Source: Bacillota bacterium (GTDB lineage: Bacteria; Bacillota; Proteinivoracia; UBA4975; VEMY01). From it: 36,804 nucleotides of DNA. Positions 6,194 to 15,252 of the stretch are shown piece by piece; the stretch's first letter is position 1; every line of letters starts with the position of its first letter. The stretch lies in contig VEMY01000029.1 of NCBI GenBank assembly GCA_009711825.1, positions 1 through 36,804 of the forward strand, read 5' to 3'. Below the pieces are notes generated by a model. It searched no databases and was not told where the DNA came from. It worked only from the letters and a program-made list of their open reading frames with translations. A program made the position numbers and the translations under genes.

Positions 6194-7546
6194 TTACTTA
6201 TTCGCCCTTGACATCAATACTACCGTCTCAACGTGGCTTGTATGAGGAAACATGTCTACCGGCTGAGCCTCACGGGTTTCATACCCCAACTCCTTAAGCA
6301 TCTTCAGATCACGTGCCAGAGTTGCCGGATTGCAGCTGACGTAGACAATCCGTTGGGGGTCCGCCTGGGCCACTGCATCCAGCAGCATAGGCGCACACCC
6401 TTTACGGGGCGGGTCCAGTATGACCACATCGGCTCTGAGCCCTTCATTGGCGAGCTTGGGCAAAGTGCGTTCGGCATAGCCGAGATGGAATTCAGCATTG
6501 TCAATAGCATTGAGCTGAGCATTAAAGCGCGCGTCGTTGACGGCGCTTTTGTTGTTTTCGATGCCGATTACCTTTTGAGCATGTTTGGCAATATACAAAC
6601 CAATGCTGCCGGTGCCGCTGTATACATCCAGAACCACCTCACTCCCCTGGAGTGCAGCGTACTTTTTTACCTGTTCATAGATTTTTAAAGCGCCCTGATT
6701 GTTGACCTGCCAAAATGAGCGGGCAGAGATTTTAAACTTCATGTCTCCAAGAGTATCAATAATGTATCCCGGGCCCCAAATGACTTCCTCTTTGCTTCCC
6801 ATGATCACATTGGTGGGATGGGGATTTTGATTCAGAACCAGGGTCTCGAGGGTGGGCAGTGCCTGGCGCAACTTACGAAGAAACTGCTCCCGACCAGGAA
6901 ACTGTAATTTGGCAACGACCAATACTAAAAGCGACTGTCCGGTTGCCTCCGAGTGGCGGGTGACAATGTGCCGGAGCAGTCCATCCCAGGGCACCAGTTT
7001 GCATTCTCTGGCCACTTCCGCAGTAATTCGGGTCAGTTGATTGTTGGGACCATGCTGAATAGCACATTCCTCAACCGGCACCAGTTCATTGCTACGAGGG
7101 CGGTAGAGCCCTGCGGTGGGCCTGCCTTCATAGACAGCAACCGGGGCCTGCATTTTATTGCGATAATTCCAGGACCGGGTAGGCAATGTGTCGCGGACAA
7201 GAGCCGGGTCGACGCCCCCAATCCGCTCCAATGAAGTTTTGGTGGTCTCTGTCTTTATTCTCAGTTGCTCTTCATAATCCAGGTGCTGAAGATTACAGCC
7301 GCCGCATTGACCAAACCACTGACATTTGGGATCTATCCGCTTACCTGTCTCCACTATCTCCTGTATCAAGCCACGGCCATAATCTTTTTGAACGCTGATT
7401 ATTTCAACAGTCACCACATCTTCAGGGGCCGCAAAGGGAACAAAAACGGTATACCCTTCAACTTTGGCCACACCCTCGCCCTGGTGGCTGATTGATTCAA
7501 TTTTAACAGTCGGCTTATCACCAATTTTGACCGGGGCAGCTTTCAT
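6194..7546 (-). CDS. rlmD: 23S rRNA (uracil-C5)-methyltransferase of the RlmD/RumA (TrmA) family
   Basis: The 450-aa protein has an N-terminal TRAM domain (about 10-66), then an Fe-S cluster motif C75-x5-C81-x2-C84 (CQWFGQCGGC) with a further Cys in VPVEECAIQ. The C-terminal Rossmann methyltransferase contains LDVYSGTGSIGLY for SAM binding, LDPPRKGC, and the catalytic cysteine motif VYVSCNPATLARD. It methylates a uracil at C5 in 23S rRNA; Firmicutes carry several paralogues, so the exact position (747 or 1939) is not fixed by sequence. ATG 7546 is preferred to GTG 7555 because GGAG lies 8 nt upstream. Confidence 0.9.
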   Translation of the reverse strand: MKAAPVKIGDKPTVKIESISHQGEGVAKVEGYTVFVPFAAPEDVVTVEIISVQKDYGRGLIQEIVETGKRIDPKCQWFGQCGGCNLQHLDYEEQLRIKTETTKTSLERIGGVDPALVRDTLPTRSWNYRNKMQAPVAVYEGRPTAGLYRPRSNELVPVEECAIQHGPNNQLTRITAEVARECKLVPWDGLLRHIVTRHSEATGQSLLVLVVAKLQFPGREQFLRKLRQALPTLETLVLNQNPHPTNVIMGSKEEVIWGPGYIIDTLGDMKFKISARSFWQVNNQGALKIYEQVKKYAALQGSEVVLDVYSGTGSIGLYIAKHAQKVIGIENNKSAVNDARFNAQLNAIDNAEFHLGYAERTLPKLANEGLRADVVILDPPRKGCAPMLLDAVAQADPQRIVYVSCNPATLARDLKMLKELGYETREAQPVDMFPHTSHVETVVLMSRANK

Positions 7547-7624
7547 AGCTTTCACTCCAAATATGATATACCTTATCTTACCACAAAAAAATGACCGTGC
7601 TCGAGCTGGGTTTTATTCTAACCC

Positions 7625-7653
7625 GGGAGCAAGAGAACCGTCCCCGTGCTCCC
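7625..7653. repeat. REP-like imperfect palindrome with CCGTCCCC core
   Basis: GGGAGCA (7625-7631) pairs with TGCTCCC (7647-7653) around AGAGAACCGTCCCCG. It lies in the gap upstream of rlmD and downstream of the small minus-strand gene. Similar GTCCCC-containing repeats occur at 27602-27649 and 28339-28384. Confidence 0.45.
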
Positions 7654-7655
7654 AT

Positions 7656-7680
7656 GAAAAAGTGGCGCCGAGGCGCCACT
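7656..7680 (-). terminator. Intrinsic terminator of the small minus-strand gene
   Basis: AGTGGCGCC (7661-7669) pairs with GGCGCCACT (7672-7680) across a 2-nt gap (9-bp arms). On the minus strand it is followed by TTTTTC. It overlaps the stop codon of the gene at 7679. Confidence 0.8.
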
Positions 7681-7846
7681 ATTCTGATTGAATTTCGATT
7701 AATCCTGCGTTTACCAGCGCCCGCAGAACATTGCTAACGTCCTGTTTTTGCTCCGCCGGCAACCGGTCGACAAAGGCCTCCATCTCTTCCTGACTGCACA
7801 AACGGGTAACAGTTACACCGCCGACTTGAAATTGTTTTTTTGCCAC
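7679..7846 (-). CDS. Small protein of unknown function (55 aa)
   Basis: The predicted protein starts MAKKQFQVGGVTVTRLCSQE and ends with a helical segment (AFVDRLPAEQKQDVSNVLRALVNAGLIEIQ). I do not recognise a family. GTG 7846 is chosen because GGGAGGT precedes it by 6 nt; no ATG is available. A clear terminator directly after the stop and a good ribosome site support it as a real gene. It is divergent from hslO, with about 110 nt between them. Confidence 0.6.
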   Translation of the reverse strand: MAKKQFQVGGVTVTRLCSQEEMEAFVDRLPAEQKQDVSNVLRALVNAGLIEIQSE

Positions 7847-7956
7847 ATCTCTACCTCCCAAATCTTTTCACCTATAACTTACCTGCCAATTGAAAAATAT
7901 ATGCACTGAATTTTTTTGTATCTGTGATAAAATAGGAAGGACAAGGAGTGAATTGT

Positions 7957-8817
7957 ATGGAAGACAAGCTTATTAAAGCTGTGGCGGCTGATGGAAAACT
8001 GAGAATGACCACAGCCCAAACGATAAACACAGTGCAGCACGCCCGGGACACCCACGACCTGTTGCCAGTAGCAACCGCAGCCCTGGGCAGATTGCTCACC
8101 GGAGCCCTATTGATGTCTGCAGATTTCAAGGGCGAGGAACGCCTGACTATTCGTGTGGCCGGAGACGGTCCTCTAGGCCAATTGGTTGCTGACGCTGGCT
8201 TTGGCAAGGTCCGCGGCTATGTGGAAAATCCCGATGTAGTGCTTCCCTCCACCGACGCCAGCAAAATAGACGTGGCGGGCGGCGTTGGCTCCGGCAACAT
8301 GTATGTGACAAAAGACCTGCGGCTTAAGGAACCCTGGCAGGGAAGCGTCCCGCTTGTTTCCGGGGAAATAGCTCAGGACCTCACCTACTATATGATGCAT
8401 TCAGAACAGATACCCAGCTCTGTCGGGCTAGGAGTAATGGTGACTCCGGAGGCAAAAATTGCCCAAGCGGGCGGTTTCCTGATTCAGGCGTTGCCAGGCT
8501 GTCCGGACCAAGTTCTGGACGTGATGGAAAGCCGAGTAGCGGAGATCAACAGCGTCACTGAAATGTTTGATTATCACGGAACCCCGGAAGGCGTTTTAAT
8601 CTGGATGCTTGCCGGGCTGGACCCACATATCTTTGACCCGGTATCTATAGAGTATCATTGTGACTGTTCCCGGGAGCGGATGGCCCGAGCCCTGGTTAGT
8701 CTTGGCCCGGATGAGCTGAACAAACTAAAGGATGAAGATATTGAAACTGTCTGTCATTTCTGCAACAGCCGTTATACCTTTCCGGTTGATGAAGTGAAGG
8801 CATGGCTCGCCAAATAA
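7957..8817 (+). CDS. hslO: Hsp33 redox-regulated molecular chaperone
   Basis: The 286-aa protein is full length for the family. The C-terminal redox switch has four cysteines that bind zinc in the reduced form: CDC (235 and 237) and CHFC (266 and 269). Oxidative stress releases the zinc, the linker unfolds and the protein becomes a holdase that prevents aggregation. The N-terminal domain shows the usual TGALLMSADFKGEERLTIR and LGVMVTPEAKIAQAGGFLIQ stretches. ATG 7957 follows AAGGAG by 8 nt. It lies 31 nt upstream of the TPR/propeller gene and may be co-transcribed with it. Confidence 0.95.
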   Translation: MEDKLIKAVAADGKLRMTTAQTINTVQHARDTHDLLPVATAALGRLLTGALLMSADFKGEERLTIRVAGDGPLGQLVADAGFGKVRGYVENPDVVLPSTDASKIDVAGGVGSGNMYVTKDLRLKEPWQGSVPLVSGEIAQDLTYYMMHSEQIPSSVGLGVMVTPEAKIAQAGGFLIQALPGCPDQVLDVMESRVAEINSVTEMFDYHGTPEGVLIWMLAGLDPHIFDPVSIEYHCDCSRERMARALVSLGPDELNKLKDEDIETVCHFCNSRYTFPVDEVKAWLAK

Positions 8818-8848
8818 TCTAAGTTTATAAAGTGCGGGAGGTGATTCT

Positions 8849-10804
8849 GTGCAGGTGCCCCATATCAATCTGACCAAGAAACATGTGCAAATTATAACCA
8901 GTGTGGTCCTGGTTTTGGCTGTCGTAACCACTTTAATCTTCAGCTATCCCTGGCTGCAAATGCAGCTTGCTTCACTCATGCTAACGCATGGAAATTATGA
9001 ACAAGCTGAGCAAATATTAATCCGGCTTAATGAACGAAGACCTGAGTGGACTCGACCGCGTCAAAAATTGATTATCAGTCAATTGCATCTAGGCAAACAC
9101 CAGCAGGCAGCCCAAACAGTTATCTCTCTCGCCGACAGAAGCAGCCTTGACCCCGCGATGCTCGCTTTAACCTATGCAGATGTGGCACGAGAGTTAATTT
9201 CATCCGGCCACAGCAGTACCGCCTTGGAATTGTCGTTCCGCGTCCTCAATGAGCGTAACGATCCTCTGCTCAAAGAAGCAGTGATGGAAATTTGCTTCCA
9301 AATTGCCGAGACAGGTGATCTTACCCTTGCCCTAAATGGAATCAACCTCGCCCTTGATCTGGCGGAAGAGAATTGGAACATCCGCCAAAGAGCATTTAAC
9401 ATCCTGCTTACCAAAGCGCTGGAAGCGCCTGCGTCGCAAGCTGAGCCGATTTTGGACCGGGCTCTAGACCTTTACCCCTACAACACACTAGCTGTTACCC
9501 ACAAGGCAAAAATCCTTGCCAATCGGGAGGGGGCGGAAGCGGCGCTTGATTACATGGTGAGCAAGGAACATAATATCTTAAATAACGGCGCCACTCAGGA
9601 ATATATGGATACCAAGCGAGACTTGGTGCTTCGCCTGGCGGAACGCAATGAAGATGTTGATCTGAGTCCATATATTGCGGGCATGGGGGAAGAAGAACTG
9701 CTGGATTTTGTTCTCCAGGGTTTACGCATGGCCTGGAACAACAACCAAACCGGCGAGCAGTTTTACCGATTGTTTCAAACAAGTGTTGAAGTCGTCTACG
9801 CTTACGGTCGCAACCTATTTGAAACCGAGACATGGAGTGATGCACTCTCAGTGTTCCAGCATTTGCAAACGCTGGACCCGGAGCATTCGCCATATGATTT
9901 AATTTTTGCGGCACTCCGCTCTAAGACAGATACCACTCATCAGACTCTAAGCATCAATGGAAGATCGGTAGATATGGCACAGATTTCTCCCAATGGTAAC
10001 TTTATCGCATTTCGGCGCTGGCAAAACTATCCCTGGCTCGATGAGAATGTTCGTTCTCAGTTGGTTCTCCGGGACTTAAGCACGAGCCGCGACATCATCG
10101 TCGGCACCGGCGATCAGTTCGCTTGGTCAGCAAATAGCAACTGGCTGGCTCATGTCACCACCTCCAACACCGGCATGGGTACGCTGCGAATCTATGACCT
10201 AAACTCCGGCGAAAACACAACCCTGGCCGAGGACTATAACGTCATGAATGTGAACTGGGCAAACAATACTTTACTCGTTCAAGCAGAAGAAAAAGAGCTC
10301 GGCGATGTTCGATTACTCAGCTATTCGCTACCTGAACTGGAGCCAGAGGTCAAGGAGTGGGAGTTAAGTGGAGATATCAATCAAACCTTGCACTGGTATG
10401 ATATCGGTAGTTCCCGTCTGGATATTTACCAAGGTCGTAACCGCATCCATTCAGTACATTTAGATAATCAAATTGTCTCAGTTAGTCGCTGGTCCCCGGA
10501 CGGGCGTTACCTGGTTATTGAAAGTATTGGCTCTGAGAACTGGCTTTACGATAACATCAATCAGTCCCTTACCCAGATTGACCTGCCTGGTCAGTTCGCC
10601 GCCTGGGGCAGCGGCAACCAACTATACTGGTACCATCCTCTCTGGGAAAGCGACAATGTGTTGGTACGCCTTAACACCCGCGGTGAAGTCGTCAGCTACC
10701 TTCCCTATTCCTTTTCTGTCACTCATTACGACTTGAGCGTTTCAAACAACGCCAACAAGGTAGTCTGGGTAGTGGACGACCAATTGAAATATAGTCGACG
10801 TTAA
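8849..10804 (+). CDS. Membrane-anchored TPR and beta-propeller protein of unknown function
   Basis: The 651-aa protein has one N-terminal transmembrane segment (about residues 13-33) and no lipobox, so most of it should be outside the membrane. Residues 40-340 are helical, with TPR-like repeats (GNYEQAEQILIRLNERRPEW; SGHSSTALELSFRVLNERND; ALDLYPYNTLAVTHKAKILA). Residues of about 375-645 contain WD40/TolB-like propeller blades (MAQISPNGNFIAFRRW; FAWSANSNWLAHVT; VSRWSPDGRYLVIES). No catalytic motif is visible. GTG 8849 has GGGAGG 8 nt upstream. It could be a scaffold for cell-surface or envelope proteins; I cannot say which. Confidence 0.8.
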   Translation: MQVPHINLTKKHVQIITSVVLVLAVVTTLIFSYPWLQMQLASLMLTHGNYEQAEQILIRLNERRPEWTRPRQKLIISQLHLGKHQQAAQTVISLADRSSLDPAMLALTYADVARELISSGHSSTALELSFRVLNERNDPLLKEAVMEICFQIAETGDLTLALNGINLALDLAEENWNIRQRAFNILLTKALEAPASQAEPILDRALDLYPYNTLAVTHKAKILANREGAEAALDYMVSKEHNILNNGATQEYMDTKRDLVLRLAERNEDVDLSPYIAGMGEEELLDFVLQGLRMAWNNNQTGEQFYRLFQTSVEVVYAYGRNLFETETWSDALSVFQHLQTLDPEHSPYDLIFAALRSKTDTTHQTLSINGRSVDMAQISPNGNFIAFRRWQNYPWLDENVRSQLVLRDLSTSRDIIVGTGDQFAWSANSNWLAHVTTSNTGMGTLRIYDLNSGENTTLAEDYNVMNVNWANNTLLVQAEEKELGDVRLLSYSLPELEPEVKEWELSGDINQTLHWYDIGSSRLDIYQGRNRIHSVHLDNQIVSVSRWSPDGRYLVIESIGSENWLYDNINQSLTQIDLPGQFAAWGSGNQLYWYHPLWESDNVLVRLNTRGEVVSYLPYSFSVTHYDLSVSNNANKVVWVVDDQLKYSRR

Positions 10805-10833
10805 ACCCTTATTCTGGGCTGAGGAGGTAGTTT

Positions 10834-11082
10834 ATGAACAAAGGCATCTGTCCCAAATGCAACAGCACCGAAGTCTATTCCAGTGAAACCTTACGCTACA
10901 AAGCAGGCACGTATAGTTCCAATACCATTCCCCTCAGTTTGTTTCGCTCAATACCTTTAGACAATTATGTCTGTGTAGAATGTGGATACACCGAGAGTTA
11001 TATCGCAGACGCAGAGATGATGCCCCGGATTCGCAATACCTGGAAGCGAGTTATGCCCGAGACCGAACAGACTGAACGCTAG
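10834..11082 (+). CDS. Small zinc-ribbon protein
   Basis: The 82-aa protein has one zinc-ribbon: CPKC (C6, C9) and CVEC (C47, C50), the second followed by GYTESYI as in nucleic-acid-binding ribbons. The loop between the pairs is long. The C-terminal 25 residues are a basic/acidic helix. AGGAGG precedes ATG 10834. It is 29 nt downstream of the TPR/propeller gene, so probably in the same transcript, which ends at the terminator just after its stop. The family is widespread in Firmicutes and uncharacterised as far as I know. Confidence 0.75.
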   Translation: MNKGICPKCNSTEVYSSETLRYKAGTYSSNTIPLSLFRSIPLDNYVCVECGYTESYIADAEMMPRIRNTWKRVMPETEQTER

Positions 11083-11110
11083 GCAGGGCCATTGCCCTGC
11101 CCTTTATTTT
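11082..11110 (+). terminator. Intrinsic terminator after the zinc-ribbon gene
   Basis: GGCAGGGC (11082-11089) and GCCCTGCC (11094-11101) form 8-bp perfect arms with a CATT loop, then TTTATTTT. Confidence 0.85.
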
Positions 11111-11129
11111 ACATAAGGGGGGACTTATA

Positions 11130-12137
11130 ATGAATGTGCCTGTAGTCAAGAAGTATGCTGGCAGCCACTGGGAGCTTGGCCTGCAGCTTGGCAGCTCTTT
11201 GGCCGACAAATTAGTGGAAAACATCAGCGCTTATATCGACCATGTCCACCACGTATATGGAGTGGATAAACAGCGGTTGCCGGTAGACAGCATGCGCTGG
11301 TACGAAAACCTGCCGGAACAGTACCGGAAAGAGCTACAGGGAGTGGCTGCAGGCGCTGGCTGCAACATCGAGCTTTTAGCCAAATGGTATTATTGTGATA
11401 GCTGTCTGGATCAGGGTTGTACCAGCTTCATTGCCACAAACAACGGCAAACTTTGGGTTGGCAGGAACAACGATTATATCTACCCCCGGGGGTGGGGCCA
11501 TGTTACAATCCTTGCCGTAGACAAAAAAATCCCAGTCATGCTCTTTGGCCTGGAAGGCGGCATCTTCTCAGGCACCGGCTATAACCAGGAAAAGCTTTGG
11601 ATTCATTACAACTGGCTGCCGCTCTGGGATGTATCCGAACCAGAGCGGGATAGCTTGCAGCCCTTCGTGTTCCACCGGCTTGCTCTAGAATCCTGCTCAT
11701 CCCTCAACGAAGTAGATAGTCTTTTGCAAAACACTGTCAGGGATGGGGGCATGGGCCTGTTTGTAGCCGATGGCAAAACCGGCGAATACGCGCTTTTTGA
11801 ATGTGCCGGCAAAACATACATTAAACGTCCAATTTCTGAACCGTTTGTCGTTGGCGCCAACCATTATTGCTCGCTGGCAGCACCGGGAGAACTGCGCTCG
11901 CAAAGCTCAATAAACAGGCACCAGCGCATGGAAACCATGCTCCAATCAAAATTGCCGACGACCCCTGAGGACTGCATGGCCATTCTCGCCGACCCGGGCG
12001 TGGAGCAGGACAGTCAATACTCGGGTACAGTCTACGCCAATGTCGTCCAGCCCTTACAAGACCGAATCTGGTATGTTTGGGATGATTACCCGGCTGCCAG
12101 CAAGGGCCGGTGGAACGAATTACAATGGGAATGGTAA
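11130..12137 (+). CDS. C45-family peptidase / acyl-CoA:6-APA acyltransferase-like N-terminal nucleophile hydrolase
   Basis: The 335-aa protein resembles the C45 group (isopenicillin-N acyltransferase-like). The N-terminal WELGLQLGSSLADKL block and QGVAAGAGC stretch match the pro-region. GCTSFIATNNGKLWVGRNNDY (residues 96-116) holds Cys97, the expected autoprocessing site and nucleophile. FGLEGGIFSGTGYN and GANHYCS further on also fit. Family members cleave or transfer acyl groups on amide bonds; bacterial substrates are mostly unknown. The start is ATG 11130 behind AAGGGGGG. It follows a terminator, so it is a separate transcription unit. Confidence 0.82.
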   Translation: MNVPVVKKYAGSHWELGLQLGSSLADKLVENISAYIDHVHHVYGVDKQRLPVDSMRWYENLPEQYRKELQGVAAGAGCNIELLAKWYYCDSCLDQGCTSFIATNNGKLWVGRNNDYIYPRGWGHVTILAVDKKIPVMLFGLEGGIFSGTGYNQEKLWIHYNWLPLWDVSEPERDSLQPFVFHRLALESCSSLNEVDSLLQNTVRDGGMGLFVADGKTGEYALFECAGKTYIKRPISEPFVVGANHYCSLAAPGELRSQSSINRHQRMETMLQSKLPTTPEDCMAILADPGVEQDSQYSGTVYANVVQPLQDRIWYVWDDYPAASKGRWNELQWEW

Positions 12138-12167
12138 AAAAAATCAGAGCATGAGTACAGCTCTGAT
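12135..12167 (-). terminator. Terminator of the MalT-like gene
   Basis: ATCAGAGC (12143-12150) and GCTCTGAT (12160-12167) are 8-bp arms with a 9-nt loop. Read on the minus strand it is followed by eight T residues. It also separates the convergent C45 gene. Confidence 0.85.
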
Positions 12168-12173
12168 AGTGTG

Positions 12174-14261
12174 TCAAGACAGAAGATTTAATTCCCGGGC
12201 CCTGATTACCGCCTGGGCCCTGTTTTTCACTCCCAGTTTTCCATAGATATTACTGGTGTACCATTTTATCGTCCCGGGCGACAAGATGAGTTTTTCAGAT
12301 ACTTCCTGGTTGGAAAGACCCTGACTAATCAGATTAAGCACCGTCAGTTCCCGCTTGCTTAGCTCCTCCACCAGTCCCTGGTCTCTATTCCCAGTGGGTG
12401 TCCCGGGCGCCGCCTGTGCTGAATCTGGGGAAAGCTTCTCGAAGACAGCAGCGGCCAACTCTGCAAGCTCCGGCTTATCAGCCAACCCTTCAAGTACCCT
12501 GGGCCACAGCCCGTCAAGTTCTCTACCTTCATCGATAAATGTCTGGAAAAACCCAGATTCAACTCCTATATTCAACGCCGATACCACGCAGTATTCCGCA
12601 GCTTCCGGGCTGTGTTTTTTTATTTCCATGTCTGCCCGGGCAAGCTGTGTTTCCACATACAAGCGTTTATACCCGCCTTTGTCAGCGGCCTGCTCCACTT
12701 GCATCAATAAATCCGCCACCTGATCTAGCTTGCCTTCCTGCAGTAGAATCCTGGCAAGAACCAGAAATCCTCGTTCCTTACCCCCCTGGACAGGGGCGGT
12801 CTCTTTGATATTTGCAGATGCCAGTGCCTCCCGGGCCCCAGTAATGTCTCCTTGAACTAACAGAATCCTGGCCTTCCAGGCAACGGCCGGGGAAGTGACA
12901 AAAGCCGGCAGCCCAAAGTCCCGGTGGACATTTTCAACCTCACTAAACAAAAGCAATGCTTCTTGGTACTTTTGTTGCGATACTGCCACCGCAATTGCCG
13001 ACAGATAGTTCCACCCCAGGGACGGCTTCTCAGCTTCGTTATATATCAGGCCCCGCTCCACACATCGCTCTGCTTCTGCCAAATCGCCTTTTTCTCTCAG
13101 GATATCTCCCAACAGAGGCCAAAGCAACCCAACCCGGGGCATCCGACTCAAGCCCTCCTCCCGGGCCAAAACCAGAAGCTTACGGGCATATTCTTCTGCG
13201 TCGCCCAGCCGGCCCTGGTAATATAAGCTTGTCCCAACCTTAAAACCTGTGGTCAAATATGCGAAGGTATTGTTCAGCATTTTACTGTCTGTGTGAGCGT
13301 CGAGATAGAGAGGATAGGCTCCTTTGGGATTCCCGGCAAACAATCGCGCATCGCCAGAAAATACGCCAATCAACATACGCCAGTAATAATTGCGGGAAGG
13401 TAACAGCATCAACGCTTCCGCTGCGCTTGAAAGAGCTTTGGGGAAATCATGGTCAAATACATGCAGGTATGTGTTTACAGCAGCCAACATGCCGGCAAAT
13501 TCCTGTTGTTCATCCGGATTTGGATAACTCAAACCCCCGGCCATCTCCAGACACTCCCTGGCCGATTCTGTCCCCTGACGGAGCAAATGGCTAAACGCCT
13601 TTTGCGCAATCAACCGGGGATATTTTCTTAACAAATTTACGGGAAGTTTGTTTAGACATTGATAGGATTGGCCCGCGCCTTCGCTACGGATAACCGCCTC
13701 GTAATGATTATGGAGAATTTGATCAACGATATCCCAATCCTCGCTGGCCAGAGCATGGCGAACAGCTTCGCCAGGCATGCCCACCGACACATACCAACTG
13801 GCAGCCCGTTTGTGAAGATCATCCACTTGCCCGGCTGCTTCTCGTTTCAGACGGTGAAAGAGTAGATCAGCAAACAATGAATGATAACGATACCAGTTTC
13901 CCTGATTATCCAGGGGAATAACAAATAAATTATCCCGCTCTAGACCGGCAAGCAGCTCAGCGCAATCTGTTCGACCGGTGACTGCGTTACATAATGCGGC
14001 GTTAAAGCGACCAAGAATTGAGGTCTGAAGCAAAAAATCCTGAACAAACTCCGGTTCATTATTCAAGACTTCTTCACTTAGAAAGTGCAGCACATGTCGG
14101 TTGATTCCTGCGAAGCTGGCGATAAACTGATCAACATCAGCGCTGGCTGCTAGAGAAGAACCGGCCAACTGCAGCCCTACGACCCAACCTTCGGTCTTGG
14201 AGTACAGGGAATTAAGCTGGTCCTGGGTTAACGGTTTTTTGCACATCTGCTCAAGTAACAT
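12174..14261 (-). pseudogene. MalT/LuxR-type transcriptional activator lacking its N-terminal ATPase domain
   Basis: The 695-aa frame begins in the middle of a normal MalT-like protein: MLLEQMCKKPLTQDQLNSLY followed by TEGWVVGLQLA is the end of the STAND/NB-ARC ATPase region. TPR-like repeats follow (about 190-560). The C-terminal LuxR HTH is intact (LSKRELTVLNLISQGLSNQEVSEKLILSPGTIKWYTSNIY). Whole proteins are about 850-900 aa, so about 200 residues with Walker A and B are missing. An in-frame stop (TAA, 14273-14275) stands four codons upstream of the ATG, and the codons between read DEAG, still family-like. Only 85 bp separate that stop from the divergent ABC gene, so the missing part was deleted. 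A truncated protein could still be made, but ATP-dependent activation could not occur. Confidence 0.8.
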
Positions 14262-14360
14262 TCCCGCTTCATCTTAGGCAAACTAGTGCTGTTATTCCTA
14301 CAGGTAGAAAGAATTGAAAACTGCCCCGACAGGGGAAAAAATGCATTGGAGGTTTGAAAA

Positions 14361-15250
14361 GTGAAACTGGCAATCGAGATAAAGGATCTAAGCAAACACT
14401 ACGGCAAAGTAATTGCCCTGAACGGACTGTCCATGAACGTTAACCAGGGAGAGGTTTTTGGGTTTATCGGTCCCAATGGGGCAGGTAAGACAACAACTAT
14501 CCGCATACTTCTGGGAATGTTGAAAAAGGACTCCGGTTGCGTGGAAGTCCTGGGCGGAGACCCGTGGCATGATGCGGTGGCTCTACACCGCAAGCTCGTC
14601 TATGTACCTGGCGATGTAAACCTCTGGCCGAACCTGACCGGTGGTGAAGTCATAGACCTCTTGGGCAGACTCAGGGGCGGCCTGGATTCAAAACGCCGCA
14701 CAGAATTTGTTGAGCGCTTTAAGCTGGACCCGGGTAAAAAGTGTGGCACTTACTCCAAGGGAAACAGGCAGAAAGTGGCACTGATTGCCGCCTTTGCCGC
14801 CAATGTGGACCTTTAATACTTGATGAGCCCACATCTGGCCTCGATCCTCTGATGGAGTCAGTATTCCAGGACTGCATCGCAGAAGTAAAGAAAGCAGGCA
14901 AAACCGTACTCCTGTCCAGTCATATTCTTGCCGAAGTAGAAAAGCTCTGCGACAAAATCGGAATTATCCGGGATGGCCGCCTGGTGGAATCAGGGTCGTT
15001 GGATAAAATGCGCCACCTGACCCGGACATCTGTAACCGTTGACACCGGTAAACCTGTGAACGGTCTCGACCAGCTGAGCGGGGTCCACAATCTGCGGGTT
15101 GAAGGTAACAGGGCTATCTTCCAGGTGGATACCGATTCCCTGGATGAAACGCTCAAATACCTTGCCCAATTCCAAATTATGGCCTTGACCAGCGCCCCTC
15201 CCACTCTCGGGGAGCTGTTTATGCGCCACTATGGAGACAAGGTGGTGTAG
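14361..15250 (+). pseudogene. ABC exporter ATP-binding protein, frameshifted
   Basis: The ATPase is about 295 aa if repaired. Walker A is [10 protein letters not shown], the signature is YSKGNRQKV, the form seen in this exporter class, and an SSH switch histidine is present. The first frame stops at 14814-14816 (AANVDL then TAA) exactly where Walker B begins; the second frame continues [12 protein letters not shown]. Restoring one T in the CCTTTAAT tract gives [15 protein letters not shown] 14361 follows TTGGAGG. The downstream permease pair suggests a two-component drug or polyketide-type exporter. The lesion may be a real mutation or a sequence error; the permease has independent lesions, which favours real decay. 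Confidence 0.85.
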
Positions 15251-15252
15251 TA

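Noticed and set aside
6004-6297. Plus-strand gene of 97 aa at the island edge
   Set aside because: It runs through repeats and then antisense to rlmD; no ribosome site or family-like pattern.
7890-7933. hslO promoter
   Set aside because: TTGAAA and TAAAAT are both present but are 32 nt apart, and no other well-spaced pair was found.
14800-14830. Programmed -1 frameshift in the ABC ATPase
   Set aside because: No slippery heptamer, no downstream stem. Two further lesions in the partner gene point to decay.
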